From an uncultured Parvibacter sp. (GTDB lineage Bacteria > Actinomycetota > Coriobacteriia > Coriobacteriales > Eggerthellaceae): a stretch of 54,950 nt of DNA. Under the pieces are notes generated by a model. That model did no database searches. It saw only the letters and a list, made by a program, of their open reading frames with translations, and had not been told where the DNA came from. Positions 16,237 to 25,862 of the stretch are shown piece by piece. The position numbers were made by a program, and so were the translations under genes. The stretch is from the NCBI GenBank assembly GCA_947649875.1, contig CANSTH010000002.1, positions 1 through 54,950 on the forward strand, given 5' to 3'. Each line of letters opens with the position of its first letter. Within the stretch, counting starts at the first letter, position 1.

Positions 16237-17715
16237 CTAGCGCCGAGGCTTCTTTTGGTTCTTTTGGCGGTCGCGGCCAAGGCCCGATAGCTGGCGGCCG
16301 GGCTTCTCGCCCACATACAGCGGCAGGTAGATGGTGAAACAGGCGCCCTTGCCTTTCTCGCCCTCCACGCGCACCCAACCGCCGTGACGATCCACGATCT
16401 CCTTCACCACAGCCAGGCCCACGCCCAAACCGCCGGCATCACGGTTGCGTCCGGCATCGGCGCGCCAGAAGCGGCTGAACACCATCTTCGCCTCTTCCGG
16501 CGAAAGGCCTATACCAGTATCCTTCACGGCAATAGAGGCCATGAGGTCGCCCTTGGCCACCGTCACATCAATCTGGCCTCCCTCTTTGGTGTAGCGCACC
16601 GCATTGGAAATGAGGTTGGCAGTGGCCTGCCGAATCATATCGGGATCCCCCAGCACATACACATCTGGCTGCGCATGGTAATTCAGCGTGAGGCCCGAGT
16701 CGGCCACGAACATCTCATGGGTGGCCACAATACCCTCGATTAGCTGCCCCACGTTCACCTTTTCTTCCTTCATAGGAGTGGAGCGGTTCTCCAAACGCGA
16801 CAGCTTCAACAGGGCGTCTACCAGCCTACTCAGTCGCTGCACCTCGGAGTTCACCGTGTTCAGACGCTCCTCGTCGGCTTCGTACACGCCATCGATCATG
16901 GCCTCTACGGTGGCTTGAATGGCCATCAGCGGCGTGCGCAGCTCGTGGGCCACATCAGTGGTCAGGCGCCGTTCCAGTTCGCGATCCTTCTCCACCGCCT
17001 CGGCCATCTCGTCGAACGTCTCGCCCAAACGCGAGATCTCGTCCTCGCCGCGCAGGCCAGTACGAGCCGAAAGATCGCCGTCGGTGATGGCGGTAGCAGT
17101 TTTGGACATGCGGTTGATGGGCCGCACCAAATTACGTGCAAACAAGAAGCCAATGCAGGAGGCCAGCAGTATAGCCACTATGGCCGCAATGAGCATGGCT
17201 TGGTAAGAGTTTTGGCGAAATATCTGGTCGGGCTGGCGCATCAGCGTCTCGGAGCCGTACACCCAAATGCGCACCGAGCCCACCTTTTGGCCATCGCTCA
17301 CAATGGGCGCCACCGCAACGCGCGATGGGTCCAGCGGCTCGAGCGTCTGGATCCAACGCCTGCCCCCCAGCACGTCCTCAACCACCGCAGATGAGTCGTA
17401 CACCGTTTGGTTCTGGGCATCCACCACCCGCACGGCAACACCGCCCGTCACCTCAGATGCCTCAATGGCAGGCGAAATGGTAGCAGTATCAGTGAGCGAT
17501 TGGGTTTCGGAATAGGACTGCCCGATGCGGCGCGCTGTGGTTTCCGCCAATCGCTCCATGTTCTCGGTAGTGTAAGTTTTGAAATGCTCCTCCCACACGA
17601 ACGAAACAACCCCCATAGCCACCAATGCGGTCATGGCGGCTATGAGGGCGAACATTACCGTGAGACGGGTGGTGTAGGAAAATCCCGACCAGCGGAAACG
17701 CTTCTTTTTGTTCAT
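16237..17715 (-). CDS. Sensor histidine kinase (HAMP, HisKA, HATPase_c)
   Basis: DVAHELRTPLMAIQATVEAM H-box, DTGIGLSPEEAKMVFSRFWRADAGRNRDAGGLGVGLAVVKEIV; two TM segments. Confidence 0.95.
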   Translation of the reverse strand: MNKKKRFRWSGFSYTTRLTVMFALIAAMTALVAMGVVSFVWEEHFKTYTTENMERLAETTARRIGQSYSETQSLTDTATISPAIEASEVTGGVAVRVVDAQNQTVYDSSAVVEDVLGGRRWIQTLEPLDPSRVAVAPIVSDGQKVGSVRIWVYGSETLMRQPDQIFRQNSYQAMLIAAIVAILLASCIGFLFARNLVRPINRMSKTATAITDGDLSARTGLRGEDEISRLGETFDEMAEAVEKDRELERRLTTDVAHELRTPLMAIQATVEAMIDGVYEADEERLNTVNSEVQRLSRLVDALLKLSRLENRSTPMKEEKVNVGQLIEGIVATHEMFVADSGLTLNYHAQPDVYVLGDPDMIRQATANLISNAVRYTKEGGQIDVTVAKGDLMASIAVKDTGIGLSPEEAKMVFSRFWRADAGRNRDAGGLGVGLAVVKEIVDRHGGWVRVEGEKGKGACFTIYLPLYVGEKPGRQLSGLGRDRQKNQKKPRR

Positions 17716-17745
17716 GGGCAGGCCTTAAACGGACAGCCGATGGGG

Positions 17746-18456
17746 CTAGTTGCCGTTTTTCGTGGGATCTTCGAAACGGTAGCCCACACCATGCACGGTG
17801 TGCAGCCACTTGGGCTTGCGCGGGTTGTCGCCGATCTTGGCGCGAAGGTTCTTCACGTGCGAGTCGATGGTGCGCTCGTAACCCTCGAAGTCGTACCCCA
17901 GTACCTTCTCCACCAGCTCCATGCGGCTATACACCCGACCGGGATAGCGGGAAAGGGTGGTGAGCAGCTTGAACTCGCTAGCGGTGAGATCAATCTCTTC
18001 GCCCTTCACCAGCACCTTGTGGCCGGAAACGTCGATGGTAAGGTCGCCGAACTCCAGCACCTCGCGCTGGGGTTCGGAATCGGCGTGCACACGACGCAAC
18101 AGGGCGCGGGCGCGGGCCACCAGCTCACGGGGGCTGAAGGGCTTTACCAAATAGTCGTCGGCACCCAGCTCAAGGCCGATAATGCGGTCTTCTACCTCGC
18201 CCTTGGCGGTAAGCATGATGATGGGCACATCGGAAGTGTCGCGGATGACGCGGCACACGCGCTCGCCGGACACATGGGGCAGCATAAGATCGAGGATGAT
18301 GAGGTCGAAATGATGCTTTTGGAATTCGTCGAGGGCCTCTTGGCCGTCGCCCACAGCCGTGACCCAGTAACTCTCGCGCTCCAAATAGGCGGTCACCGCA
18401 TCGCGGATGTTCTTTTCGTCTTCCACGAGGAGAATACGACGGGTCTCGTTGCTCAT
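17746..18456 (-). CDS. OmpR/PhoB-family response regulator
   Basis: RRILLVEDEKNIRDAVTAYL...DLIILDLMLPHVSGERVC; winged helix ...GYERTIDSHVKNLRAKIGDNPRKPKWLHTVHGVGYRFE. Confidence 0.95.
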   Translation of the reverse strand: MSNETRRILLVEDEKNIRDAVTAYLERESYWVTAVGDGQEALDEFQKHHFDLIILDLMLPHVSGERVCRVIRDTSDVPIIMLTAKGEVEDRIIGLELGADDYLVKPFSPRELVARARALLRRVHADSEPQREVLEFGDLTIDVSGHKVLVKGEEIDLTASEFKLLTTLSRYPGRVYSRMELVEKVLGYDFEGYERTIDSHVKNLRAKIGDNPRKPKWLHTVHGVGYRFEDPTKNGN

Positions 18457-18607
18457 AATGACTCCCTTTTTTGGATGTACACAGTCAACCAAGGCAAATC
18501 TGCACTTAGCAGGCCTAAGGTATCTAACCTGTGGGGTAATTGGGGATTATTTTAGCAATTGCCCCCGAATCACAGCCAAGGCGTGTAGCAAATGACACAA
18601 TACACCC

Positions 18608-20266
18608 ATGCCAAGCAGAAGAAACCCCGGCGGGCGCAGGGTTCCATCGGCGTCCCCAGCGGGTGCCTCACGCAGAACCCCCTCGCCTTCAGCCAGTCGA
18701 AACCATAGCGGGCGCGCTAAGCAGGCGCGCTCTTCCACGTCCCGCCAGCCCCGGGCCTCCCACGCGGCCCCGGGCGCGCTTTCCCCTGCCGCCATTCACC
18801 AGACGCGCCGCAAACCCGCCGGCGCGCGACCCACCTCGCAGCCTATCGGCCGCACCCCTTCCCAGCCGCTGCCCCGCAGTAGCGCGCGAACTTCCGGCAG
18901 CGGAGTGCACCGACGCGACAGCGACGGCTTTTCCGTTAGCCTGCCTTCCGGCGGCCAGGTAGCCATCACCCGCCGTCAAATGGTGGTGGGTGCCTCGGCA
19001 GTGGCCGGGCTGACACTTCTGGGCTCGGGGGCCTACGCCGTAAGCCAGCTACTGCCCGAAGCTCCCTCGGGAGTTCCGGTGCTGGAAGTTCCCGAAAGCG
19101 CTGTCTTCGCCTCCGACCAGCTGGACCAGATGGAGGGCGACTGCCCGCTGGGGCTGGCTACCACCATCAACCTTCCCTACGGCAGTCAAGTTTGGGCCAA
19201 TGGCGAAACCTACGGCGTGGCGCTTGTGCCCACCGAGCAGGTGAAGCCCTTGAATTCCATCCATGTGTTGGGGCTGGGCAACGGCACTGACAGTACCGCG
19301 GTAGCGCAGGCGATAGGCCAAGACGATGGCTTCGAAATATACGATGTGCGCGGCTGCGACCAGGGCATCATCTGGGCCGAGGCCAACATTTTGCGAGACA
19401 CGTGGCGCATTTACACCGCGCCTCTGATTGATGGCGCACTGGGCGATGCAGCGCTAGCCCAAGAAGGTGACGAAGATTGGGAGATGCCCACGCTGGCGGC
19501 AGCCGGCAGCTGCGGCTGGTGGCAGCGAGTACCGCGCAAAGGGGGCGCCGCCCGCACTCAGCCCTCGCAGCTGTGCCGCGCCATGTTCGGCACCGACGAT
19601 GTTGATGTGGTTTACGAGGTGAAAGGACGCCCCGCCACTGCCCCCTACGGCGGAGGCTCTTACGTGGTGACCACTCCCCGCGCCGACACGAGCGGCGTGC
19701 GCTACCAGCTCACCTGCCTGGACGCCAACAGTGCCGAGGTGTTGGACACCCTTATCCTGCCCTCGTCCATGACACCGATGGAAACCGCCTACGGCCCCAA
19801 TGGGTTTTCGTTCGCCTTCGACGCCATTTACTCCTTCGGCGATGGCATTTCCAAGCTGGGCACCTATTACCCCATGGAGGCACCCGAGGGCACGGCGCAA
19901 GTGGGCGCCGCCCGTGTGGAAGGGGAAACCCAGCGCGCTGCCACTATCGTGCCCGCCACTTCGGCCGAGATCAACGCCAAGCGCTACAGCGATGCGCAGT
20001 GGTTTCGCTTCGCCCGCAACCCCGTATGCGCCCCAGCCTGGTGCGGTGGCTGGACCATAGTGAAAAGCACCATGGCGGTGATTGCCGTCGATTTGCCCAA
20101 TCAGCGCTACTTCGCTCTGGAAACCAAGCCCGGCAGCGACACCTACGGCGAATTCCTGGCCTCCACTGGCGTAGGCCAGCGGGTGGTAACCTATGCCAAC
20201 ATCGATCACACCGACATCGAAGGCGAAACCGAGCACACCTGCCTCGTTCGCGTATGGAGCGCCTAG
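18608..20266 (+). CDS. Uncharacterised membrane-anchored/exported protein with long basic disordered N-terminus
   Basis: About 120-aa Arg/Pro/Ser-rich N-terminus, then TRRQMVVGASAVAGLTLLGSGAYAV (Tat-like/TM), then a globular domain. Confidence 0.75.
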   Translation: MPSRRNPGGRRVPSASPAGASRRTPSPSASRNHSGRAKQARSSTSRQPRASHAAPGALSPAAIHQTRRKPAGARPTSQPIGRTPSQPLPRSSARTSGSGVHRRDSDGFSVSLPSGGQVAITRRQMVVGASAVAGLTLLGSGAYAVSQLLPEAPSGVPVLEVPESAVFASDQLDQMEGDCPLGLATTINLPYGSQVWANGETYGVALVPTEQVKPLNSIHVLGLGNGTDSTAVAQAIGQDDGFEIYDVRGCDQGIIWAEANILRDTWRIYTAPLIDGALGDAALAQEGDEDWEMPTLAAAGSCGWWQRVPRKGGAARTQPSQLCRAMFGTDDVDVVYEVKGRPATAPYGGGSYVVTTPRADTSGVRYQLTCLDANSAEVLDTLILPSSMTPMETAYGPNGFSFAFDAIYSFGDGISKLGTYYPMEAPEGTAQVGAARVEGETQRAATIVPATSAEINAKRYSDAQWFRFARNPVCAPAWCGGWTIVKSTMAVIAVDLPNQRYFALETKPGSDTYGEFLASTGVGQRVVTYANIDHTDIEGETEHTCLVRVWSA

Positions 20267-20299
20267 GGGCGCCTGTCACCGACCGCTATCCCAACAGGG

Positions 20300-21649
20300 C
20301 TAGAACTCCAACTGCTGCAGGCGATCGAACACCACGTCTTTGCGAGTGAGGAAGTCCCAAGGGTCGAATATCTCATCCAGCTTATCTTGGCTGAGCAAGG
20401 CCATGGCCTCGTCATCGGCCTCCAAGCGCTGGCGATAGGTGGGGCCGTCCACTGCGTTTTGGATGTCCTCCCACACCTTCATGGCGTTGCGCTGCACGAT
20501 GACATAAGCATCTTCGCGGCTGATGCCGGCATCCACCAGCGCCAATAGTACCTTGCTGCTAAAGATAAGTCCCTTGGTGCGCCACAAGTTGTGCTCCATC
20601 TTGGCTGGATAGGTTTGCAGGCCGTCCAGCATCCACTGCATCTTGCCGAACATGTAGTCCAGCGCGATGAAGCTGTCTGCCAGCGCCACACGCTCGGCAC
20701 CGGAGTGGGAGATGTCGCGCTCGTACCACAGGGCCACATCGTCGAAGGCCACCTGTGCGTTGCTCTTTACCACACGGGCCAGGCCGCACACGCGCTCGGC
20801 CGTGATGGGATTGCGCTTGTGGGGCATGGCCGAGCTGCCCTTCTGGCCCTTGGTGAAGGGCTCTTCCGCTTCAATGACATCGGACTGCTGCAGCAGACGC
20901 ACCTGCATGGCAATGGATTCCAACGTGGCAGCTGTTACCGCTAGCGCCGCCATCACCTGGGCGTGGCGGTCGCGGGCCAACACCTGGGTGGACAGTGGGT
21001 CGGGGGTGAGCCCCATCTTCTCGCACACGTATTGCTCCACGAACGGATCGATGGAAGAGTACGTGCCCACCGCGCCGGAAATGGCGCCAGTGGCGGCTAC
21101 GGCACGGGCTTGCTCCATACGGTCGAGCGCCCGTTTCAACGCCCACGCCCAGCTGCCGAACTTCATGCCGAAGGTCATGGGCTCGGCATGGATGCCATGA
21201 GTACGGCCCACACACAGGGTGTTCTGGAATTCGAAAGCGCGGCGCTTGCAAGTTTCCCCCAGCTGCTTGATGTCGTTAATGATGATGTCGCAGGCCTGGG
21301 TTACCTGGTACGACAGCGCAGTGTCGCCCAAGTCAGAAGAGGTCATGCCATAGTGAACCCACCGGGAGGGCTTCTCGGCCCCTTCGGGGATTTCGGCGTC
21401 GATGTAGTTGGCCATGCAGGTGGTGAAGGCAATCACGTCGTGATTGGTCACCTTCTCAATCTCGTCGATTTCCTCCACCGTGAAATCGGCATGGTCGCGA
21501 ATCCACTGGGCCTCTTCGGGGGTGATGCCCGCCTGCCCCAGCTGCGCTTGCGCCTCGCAGGCCAGCACTTCGATTTCCTTCCAAATGGCGAACTTGTTTT
21601 CCAGCTCCCAAATGCGCCCCATCTCTGGGCGGGTATAGCGACCGATCAT
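20300..21649 (-). CDS. purB: Adenylosuccinate lyase
   Basis: MIGRYTRPEMGRIWELENKF start; signature GQKGSSAMPHKRNPITAERVCGLARV. Confidence 0.96.
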   Translation of the reverse strand: MIGRYTRPEMGRIWELENKFAIWKEIEVLACEAQAQLGQAGITPEEAQWIRDHADFTVEEIDEIEKVTNHDVIAFTTCMANYIDAEIPEGAEKPSRWVHYGMTSSDLGDTALSYQVTQACDIIINDIKQLGETCKRRAFEFQNTLCVGRTHGIHAEPMTFGMKFGSWAWALKRALDRMEQARAVAATGAISGAVGTYSSIDPFVEQYVCEKMGLTPDPLSTQVLARDRHAQVMAALAVTAATLESIAMQVRLLQQSDVIEAEEPFTKGQKGSSAMPHKRNPITAERVCGLARVVKSNAQVAFDDVALWYERDISHSGAERVALADSFIALDYMFGKMQWMLDGLQTYPAKMEHNLWRTKGLIFSSKVLLALVDAGISREDAYVIVQRNAMKVWEDIQNAVDGPTYRQRLEADDEAMALLSQDKLDEIFDPWDFLTRKDVVFDRLQQLEF

Positions 21650-21775
21650 CTCTGCGCGGTTCCTTTCGATCCGAAAATCCTTATCCGCAGAGAGTACCAC
21701 GCAAGCGCACCCGCGCACCCCACGCATCGGCGCAGGAACGATTCTGGTTGGCCAGGCTGACGTGCAAAGCCAGCC

Positions 21776-22228
21776 TCAGTCCTCGAATTCCACTTCCGCG
21801 TACTCTATGTCGGATGGTTTGTAGTCGCGCAGGAATTCTTCCGGCGTTATGGCCGCGACAGGGGAATGCGAAAAGTCCTTCTTGTTGCGGGTGACGATGA
21901 GATCGACCCCAGCCCGCTGAGCGCTGTAGGCTATGAGGGCGTCCTCGTAATCGGGCATTTCGCTTGCGCAGGCCTTCGCGCAATCTGCTCCTATGTTATC
22001 AATAAGCTCAAAAAGGGTAAGAGCACTTGTCATGAGTTGCCGTGCCCGCTTTTTCGTAGCGAAGCCCCGGGCGTGGAGTAAATAGCAGATATCCGTAGTG
22101 GAGGAGACAGACAAGCAGGGGGAGAATCCTCGCAGCAGCGCAGCATCGTAAGAGCAGAAGGCATCGAAAAACCAGTTCGATTTCCCAAGGATGTCTACCG
22201 CAGAGCACGTGTCAAAAAGAACCTTCAT
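21776..22228 (-). CDS. PIN-domain toxin
   Basis: MKVLFDTCSAVDIL...MPDYEDALIAYSAQRAGVDLIVTRNKKDFSHSPVAAITPEEFL. Confidence 0.88.
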   Translation of the reverse strand: MKVLFDTCSAVDILGKSNWFFDAFCSYDAALLRGFSPCLSVSSTTDICYLLHARGFATKKRARQLMTSALTLFELIDNIGADCAKACASEMPDYEDALIAYSAQRAGVDLIVTRNKKDFSHSPVAAITPEEFLRDYKPSDIEYAEVEFED

Positions 22229-22237
22229 AGACCATTC

Positions 22238-22525
22238 CTAGAAAGAGTAGCGGCTGAGCCGCTCGTCCCTCAGAGTATCGGCTGTCTCGCCGGGCCGAAG
22301 CGGCGCAATGCCTACGAGCTGTCGCATGGCAGCGCGCTTCTGCTGCGCAGTCAGGGAAACCCCATCCTCCATGCAGCACTCGGGCACTTCCTGTGTTCTT
22401 TCCAGGTAACGATACAAAGACCGAATGGCCTCAGTCGCGCTGATGCCCGCACGAGAAAGCACGCCATCGCCTTCCGCCTTCAGCCCTCGGTCGATGCGCA
22501 CGTTAAGCATTGCAACAGTAGTCAT
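22238..22525 (-). CDS. RelB/DinJ-family antitoxin
   Basis: MTTVAMLNVRIDRGLKAEGDGVLSRAGISATEAIRSLYRYLERTQEVPEC; 9-bp gap to the PIN gene. Confidence 0.85.
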   Translation of the reverse strand: MTTVAMLNVRIDRGLKAEGDGVLSRAGISATEAIRSLYRYLERTQEVPECCMEDGVSLTAQQKRAAMRQLVGIAPLRPGETADTLRDERLSRYSF

Positions 22526-22547
22526 TTCGCGCTCCTTCCATCAAAGC

Positions 22548-22576
22548 GCATAATAGCATTATGCTTTACGTAAAGC
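22548..22576. promoter_or_regulatory. Probable TA operator: two adjacent perfect palindromes
   Basis: GCATAATAGCATTATGC (22548-22564) and GCTTTACGTAAAGC (22563-22576), just upstream of the antitoxin start. Confidence 0.65.
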
Positions 22577-22828
22577 AACCTTTTCAAGCCGTGCCGATAT
22601 CTTAAACTGGTCGGAGGGTCAACCGAGCATACAACGGTACGCGAAGGAAAGGCCTGAGCGCCAAGATGAAGTGCATGGGGAAGCCTCGGCAGACGAGTAG
22701 AACTTCGTTCGTAGAACACATTAAAGAAATTTAGGTGTCCATGTGCGCAGAGTTCAAGCGAAAAGCGGCCGAGTGTACAAAGGTACACGAGGGAAAGCTT
22801 TGAACGGGAAGGCTGCGTGCAGGGGCGC

Positions 22829-23605
22829 CTAAATAAGCTTCATTTGGGAGAGAGTGTTGTTATACCAGTGATCCGTGAAAGGCGGGCAGTACGTGCTGGC
22901 ATAGCTGTAGCTGATGGTGAAGCCGTAGCCGTTGGCCAGGCCGCGCACGTGAGCGTAGATGGCATCGGTCCAGTTGCTCCATGAGCTGCTGCCCCAACCC
23001 CATGCATTGTGGGGAAGGAAGCAATTGGCACCATTGCCGCTCTCGGTATTCGAGATGGCCGGGGACCAACGGGGATCCACGCCGTACTCCCAAGCCGCAG
23101 TGGCGAAGGTTTCGCCATATCCGGCGAGGTTGGTGCCAGCCAGATATGCGTCGATGCGAGTGCCCCACTCATCGATAAACGCCTCGCGACCAACAGAGAA
23201 GTCCACATCGCCGGCCGGCAGGCTACCAAAGGTGTTCAGATATTTGGCGCGCGCATCGTCCGCCCGCTGAATCGCCTTGGCCTCGGCAGCAGCAGCCGCC
23301 TCTTCGGCAGCAAGGCGAGCCGCCTCTTCCTCTTGGGCGATTTCCTCGTAGCCGGCAGACATGTCGCGCACAATGACTTCATTAGAAGATTCAGAAGCCA
23401 ACTCCATGGTGGCATTAGATGAGGCCTCCTGCAGCTCAAACGAGCCGCTGGTCTCATCGATGCCAACCAAGCCATCGCTTTGGGTGTTGGCAGCACCAGC
23501 AAAATTGATAAAGACGGACAGGCCCGCACCCGCCAACACCAAAGCCACAGCAATGGCAAAAAGCCATACTGCAACCGGAGTTCTATGCTGGGTACGTGAA
23601 ACCAC
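22829..23605 (-). CDS. Secreted/membrane-anchored lysozyme-like (glucosaminidase-type) cell-wall hydrolase
   Basis: N-terminal TM; WEYGVDPRWSPAISNTESGNGANCFLPHNAWGWGSSSWSNWTDAIYAHVRGLANGYG. Confidence 0.8.
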   Translation of the reverse strand: MVSRTQHRTPVAVWLFAIAVALVLAGAGLSVFINFAGAANTQSDGLVGIDETSGSFELQEASSNATMELASESSNEVIVRDMSAGYEEIAQEEEAARLAAEEAAAAAEAKAIQRADDARAKYLNTFGSLPAGDVDFSVGREAFIDEWGTRIDAYLAGTNLAGYGETFATAAWEYGVDPRWSPAISNTESGNGANCFLPHNAWGWGSSSWSNWTDAIYAHVRGLANGYGFTISYSYASTYCPPFTDHWYNNTLSQMKLI

Positions 23606-24001
23606 GCGTTACTTCCTTTACCGTCGGGTAAAGCGTCAATTCAGCGTGGTGTGGGTAAGTTGAGTGTGCTGTCAAACGCTTTGTTATGGGCGCACAAACC
23701 CTCATGCGCATTTTTCGGTTTGTATATTCTAGCCTTCTTTGAACCCTAAAAGAAGCAAGATTCGGCAACATTTTGCCTAATTTGCGCTCCCTTGCATCCG
23801 TTCGACATTTTCCCAGGTGAAAGCCTCTTTTTAACCCAACTCGAAGTACCGTTCACCCACATAAAATGCATAGATTTACGAGCCGCCCGACACCTCACCG
23901 CAGGGGAGGCCCCGGCGAGCAGTTCGTCGAGCGCAGGCCTGGCGAACCGGCCCACCTCTGGAAGAGCGACGAGCCGGGAATCTATGGTTTTCCGGCCCAC
24001 G

Positions 24002-24670
24002 CTACAAGTTGCGGAACACCGCGCGTACCTCGTCTAGCACGTCGTTGTCGGCAATGACGATCACTTTGTCTCCGGGAAACGCCACGGTGTCCTCCCCCAC
24101 CACTTCCACATCGTCAGCACTGGCAACAGCGGCGATAATGGCCCCCTCCGGTACCGGAATGGATGCCACGAGTATGCCGTCATCGTTGTGGTGGCGCTGT
24201 TGGGGCACCACGATCTCGGAAAGCGAGACGTTGCCGTGGGTAAACGATGTGACCACGCTCACCGATCCCAACATGGCTTCTTCTTCGATGAGGTTGGCGA
24301 TCAGCGTGGTGGAGGACACGCACTCGATGCCCACTTCGCGAAAGATGCGCAGATTCTTGGGGTTGTTCACGCGGGCGATGCAACGGTTCACCCGAAACAC
24401 CCGCTGGGCAATCTCGCAGGAAACCAGGTTGTTGTCGTCTTTTCCGGTAGTGGCCACGAACACATCTGCCTGACGAATGCCGGCATCCTCTTGGAAGCGG
24501 GAATCGCACCCATCGCCGTGAATCACCAGGTAGCGACCCTCCAGCTGCATGGAAAGACGATCGGCAGTTTTCAGATCTTGCTCGATAACGGCCACTTCGT
24601 TGTCGCTTTTCAGCAGCACTTGGGCCAGGTAGGCACCCACTTTTCCGCCGCCGGCTATCACGATGTTCAT
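24002..24670 (-). CDS. TrkA/KtrA-family NAD-binding protein
   Basis: MNIVIAGGGKVGAYLAQVLLKSDNEVAVIEQD (TrkA-N) and a TrkA-C-like end (GDKVIVIADNDVLDEVRAVF). Confidence 0.9.
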   Translation of the reverse strand: MNIVIAGGGKVGAYLAQVLLKSDNEVAVIEQDLKTADRLSMQLEGRYLVIHGDGCDSRFQEDAGIRQADVFVATTGKDDNNLVSCEIAQRVFRVNRCIARVNNPKNLRIFREVGIECVSSTTLIANLIEEEAMLGSVSVVTSFTHGNVSLSEIVVPQQRHHNDDGILVASIPVPEGAIIAAVASADDVEVVGEDTVAFPGDKVIVIADNDVLDEVRAVFRNL

Positions 24671-24823
24671 GAAACGTCCCTTCCGCTAAAAACACTGGTC
24701 GCGGCCCGCATCCTCGTTTTCGCCACACCTTTCACAACTGCGGCACAAACGCTACAGCGCACTGCCTGCCCTCGTTCCATTCGCCACTCCGCAACTCCTG
24801 CGCCCTCCGGCTCTGCCGTGCCG

Positions 24824-25486
24824 CTAGTCCTGGATAAACCGGGAGAATTGGGGCAGCAAGTCATGCCGCACGCAAGCCAGCACCAAGTCGCCGTTGTACA
24901 GGATGGAGTCCGGTGCCGGGATAGAACTGGCGCTGCCGTCGCTGCGCTCGAAGGCGATGATGCGCACCTCATGGTCGCGCTCCATTTCCGCTACGCGTAT
25001 AGAGCGCTTGTTCTCGCGCCAGGAAAGGTCCAGCGAGAAGCGCATCACCTCGAACTCGCCGAAGGTGTCTAAGTGCGAGCCGTGGCCCGACACGATTTTC
25101 GAGAACACATCCTCGGCCACCAGCGAGGTGCCGCACACGTAATCGAGCCCCAGTTGCATGTAGGCGCGCTCATGGTCGGGGTTGTACAGGCGGGCGATGG
25201 CATGGGGCACATCGAACAGCCGCGTTGCCACCTCGGCGCACATGAGGTTGGCGTTGTCGGACTGGGTGACGGCGGCCAGCACATCACAGTCCTCGATGCC
25301 GGCCTTCAACAAGGTGTCTTCATCGTAGCCAATGCCTTGGATGGTTGAGCCGTTAAACGCACGGCCCAGGTTAGAGAACGCATCGGCATTCACATCGATC
25401 ACGCACACGTTGCCACCGGTATCGGAAAGCATGTTGGCCAGTTGCGAACCCACACGGCCGCAGCCAACCACTATGACGTTGCTCAT
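24824..25486 (-). CDS. TrkA/KtrA-family NAD-binding protein
   Basis: MSNVIVVGCGRVGSQLANMLSDTGGNVCVIDVN (TrkA-N); same layout as 24002-24670. Confidence 0.9.
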   Translation of the reverse strand: MSNVIVVGCGRVGSQLANMLSDTGGNVCVIDVNADAFSNLGRAFNGSTIQGIGYDEDTLLKAGIEDCDVLAAVTQSDNANLMCAEVATRLFDVPHAIARLYNPDHERAYMQLGLDYVCGTSLVAEDVFSKIVSGHGSHLDTFGEFEVMRFSLDLSWRENKRSIRVAEMERDHEVRIIAFERSDGSASSIPAPDSILYNGDLVLACVRHDLLPQFSRFIQD

Positions 25487-25862
25487 AAAGCATCCTTTGC
25501 TTCAAGTTTGCGCCGCCCGCATGGACTCGCCACCCGCACGGCCCTATCGCCCGCGCGGGACGGAAATTACGGCTGCAACCATGATAGCGGTTTTGGCGGC
25601 GGCACCTTGACGGGATGGCGAAGGTTGGGTCATTCGACATCAGTTATGGAAGTGGAGCGACCACGCGTCAGAAGACGTTCATCTTTAACCCATCAATGAA
25701 GAAGTCAGAAGAAGGACAACCGGAGGTTGCCGGCGTGTCGAAAGCGAACATCTCCCGACATGCCGCCCCTGCACGAACCAACATCGCATCCAGTGCAGTA
25801 GATGCAGCAAACAAGATGACAAATGACCCGACCTTCGCCACGAGCGCAAAACCGCTATACTG

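Noticed and set aside
17407-18555. 382-aa plus-strand ORF over the two-component genes
   Set aside because: Antisense artefact; both minus-strand products are clear HK and RR.
23606-24001. ydaO/c-di-AMP riboswitch
   Set aside because: Gene context suggestive, but the conserved core (e.g. GGGGGAACC and GAACCCGUCAGCUAACC type blocks) was not seen on the minus strand.
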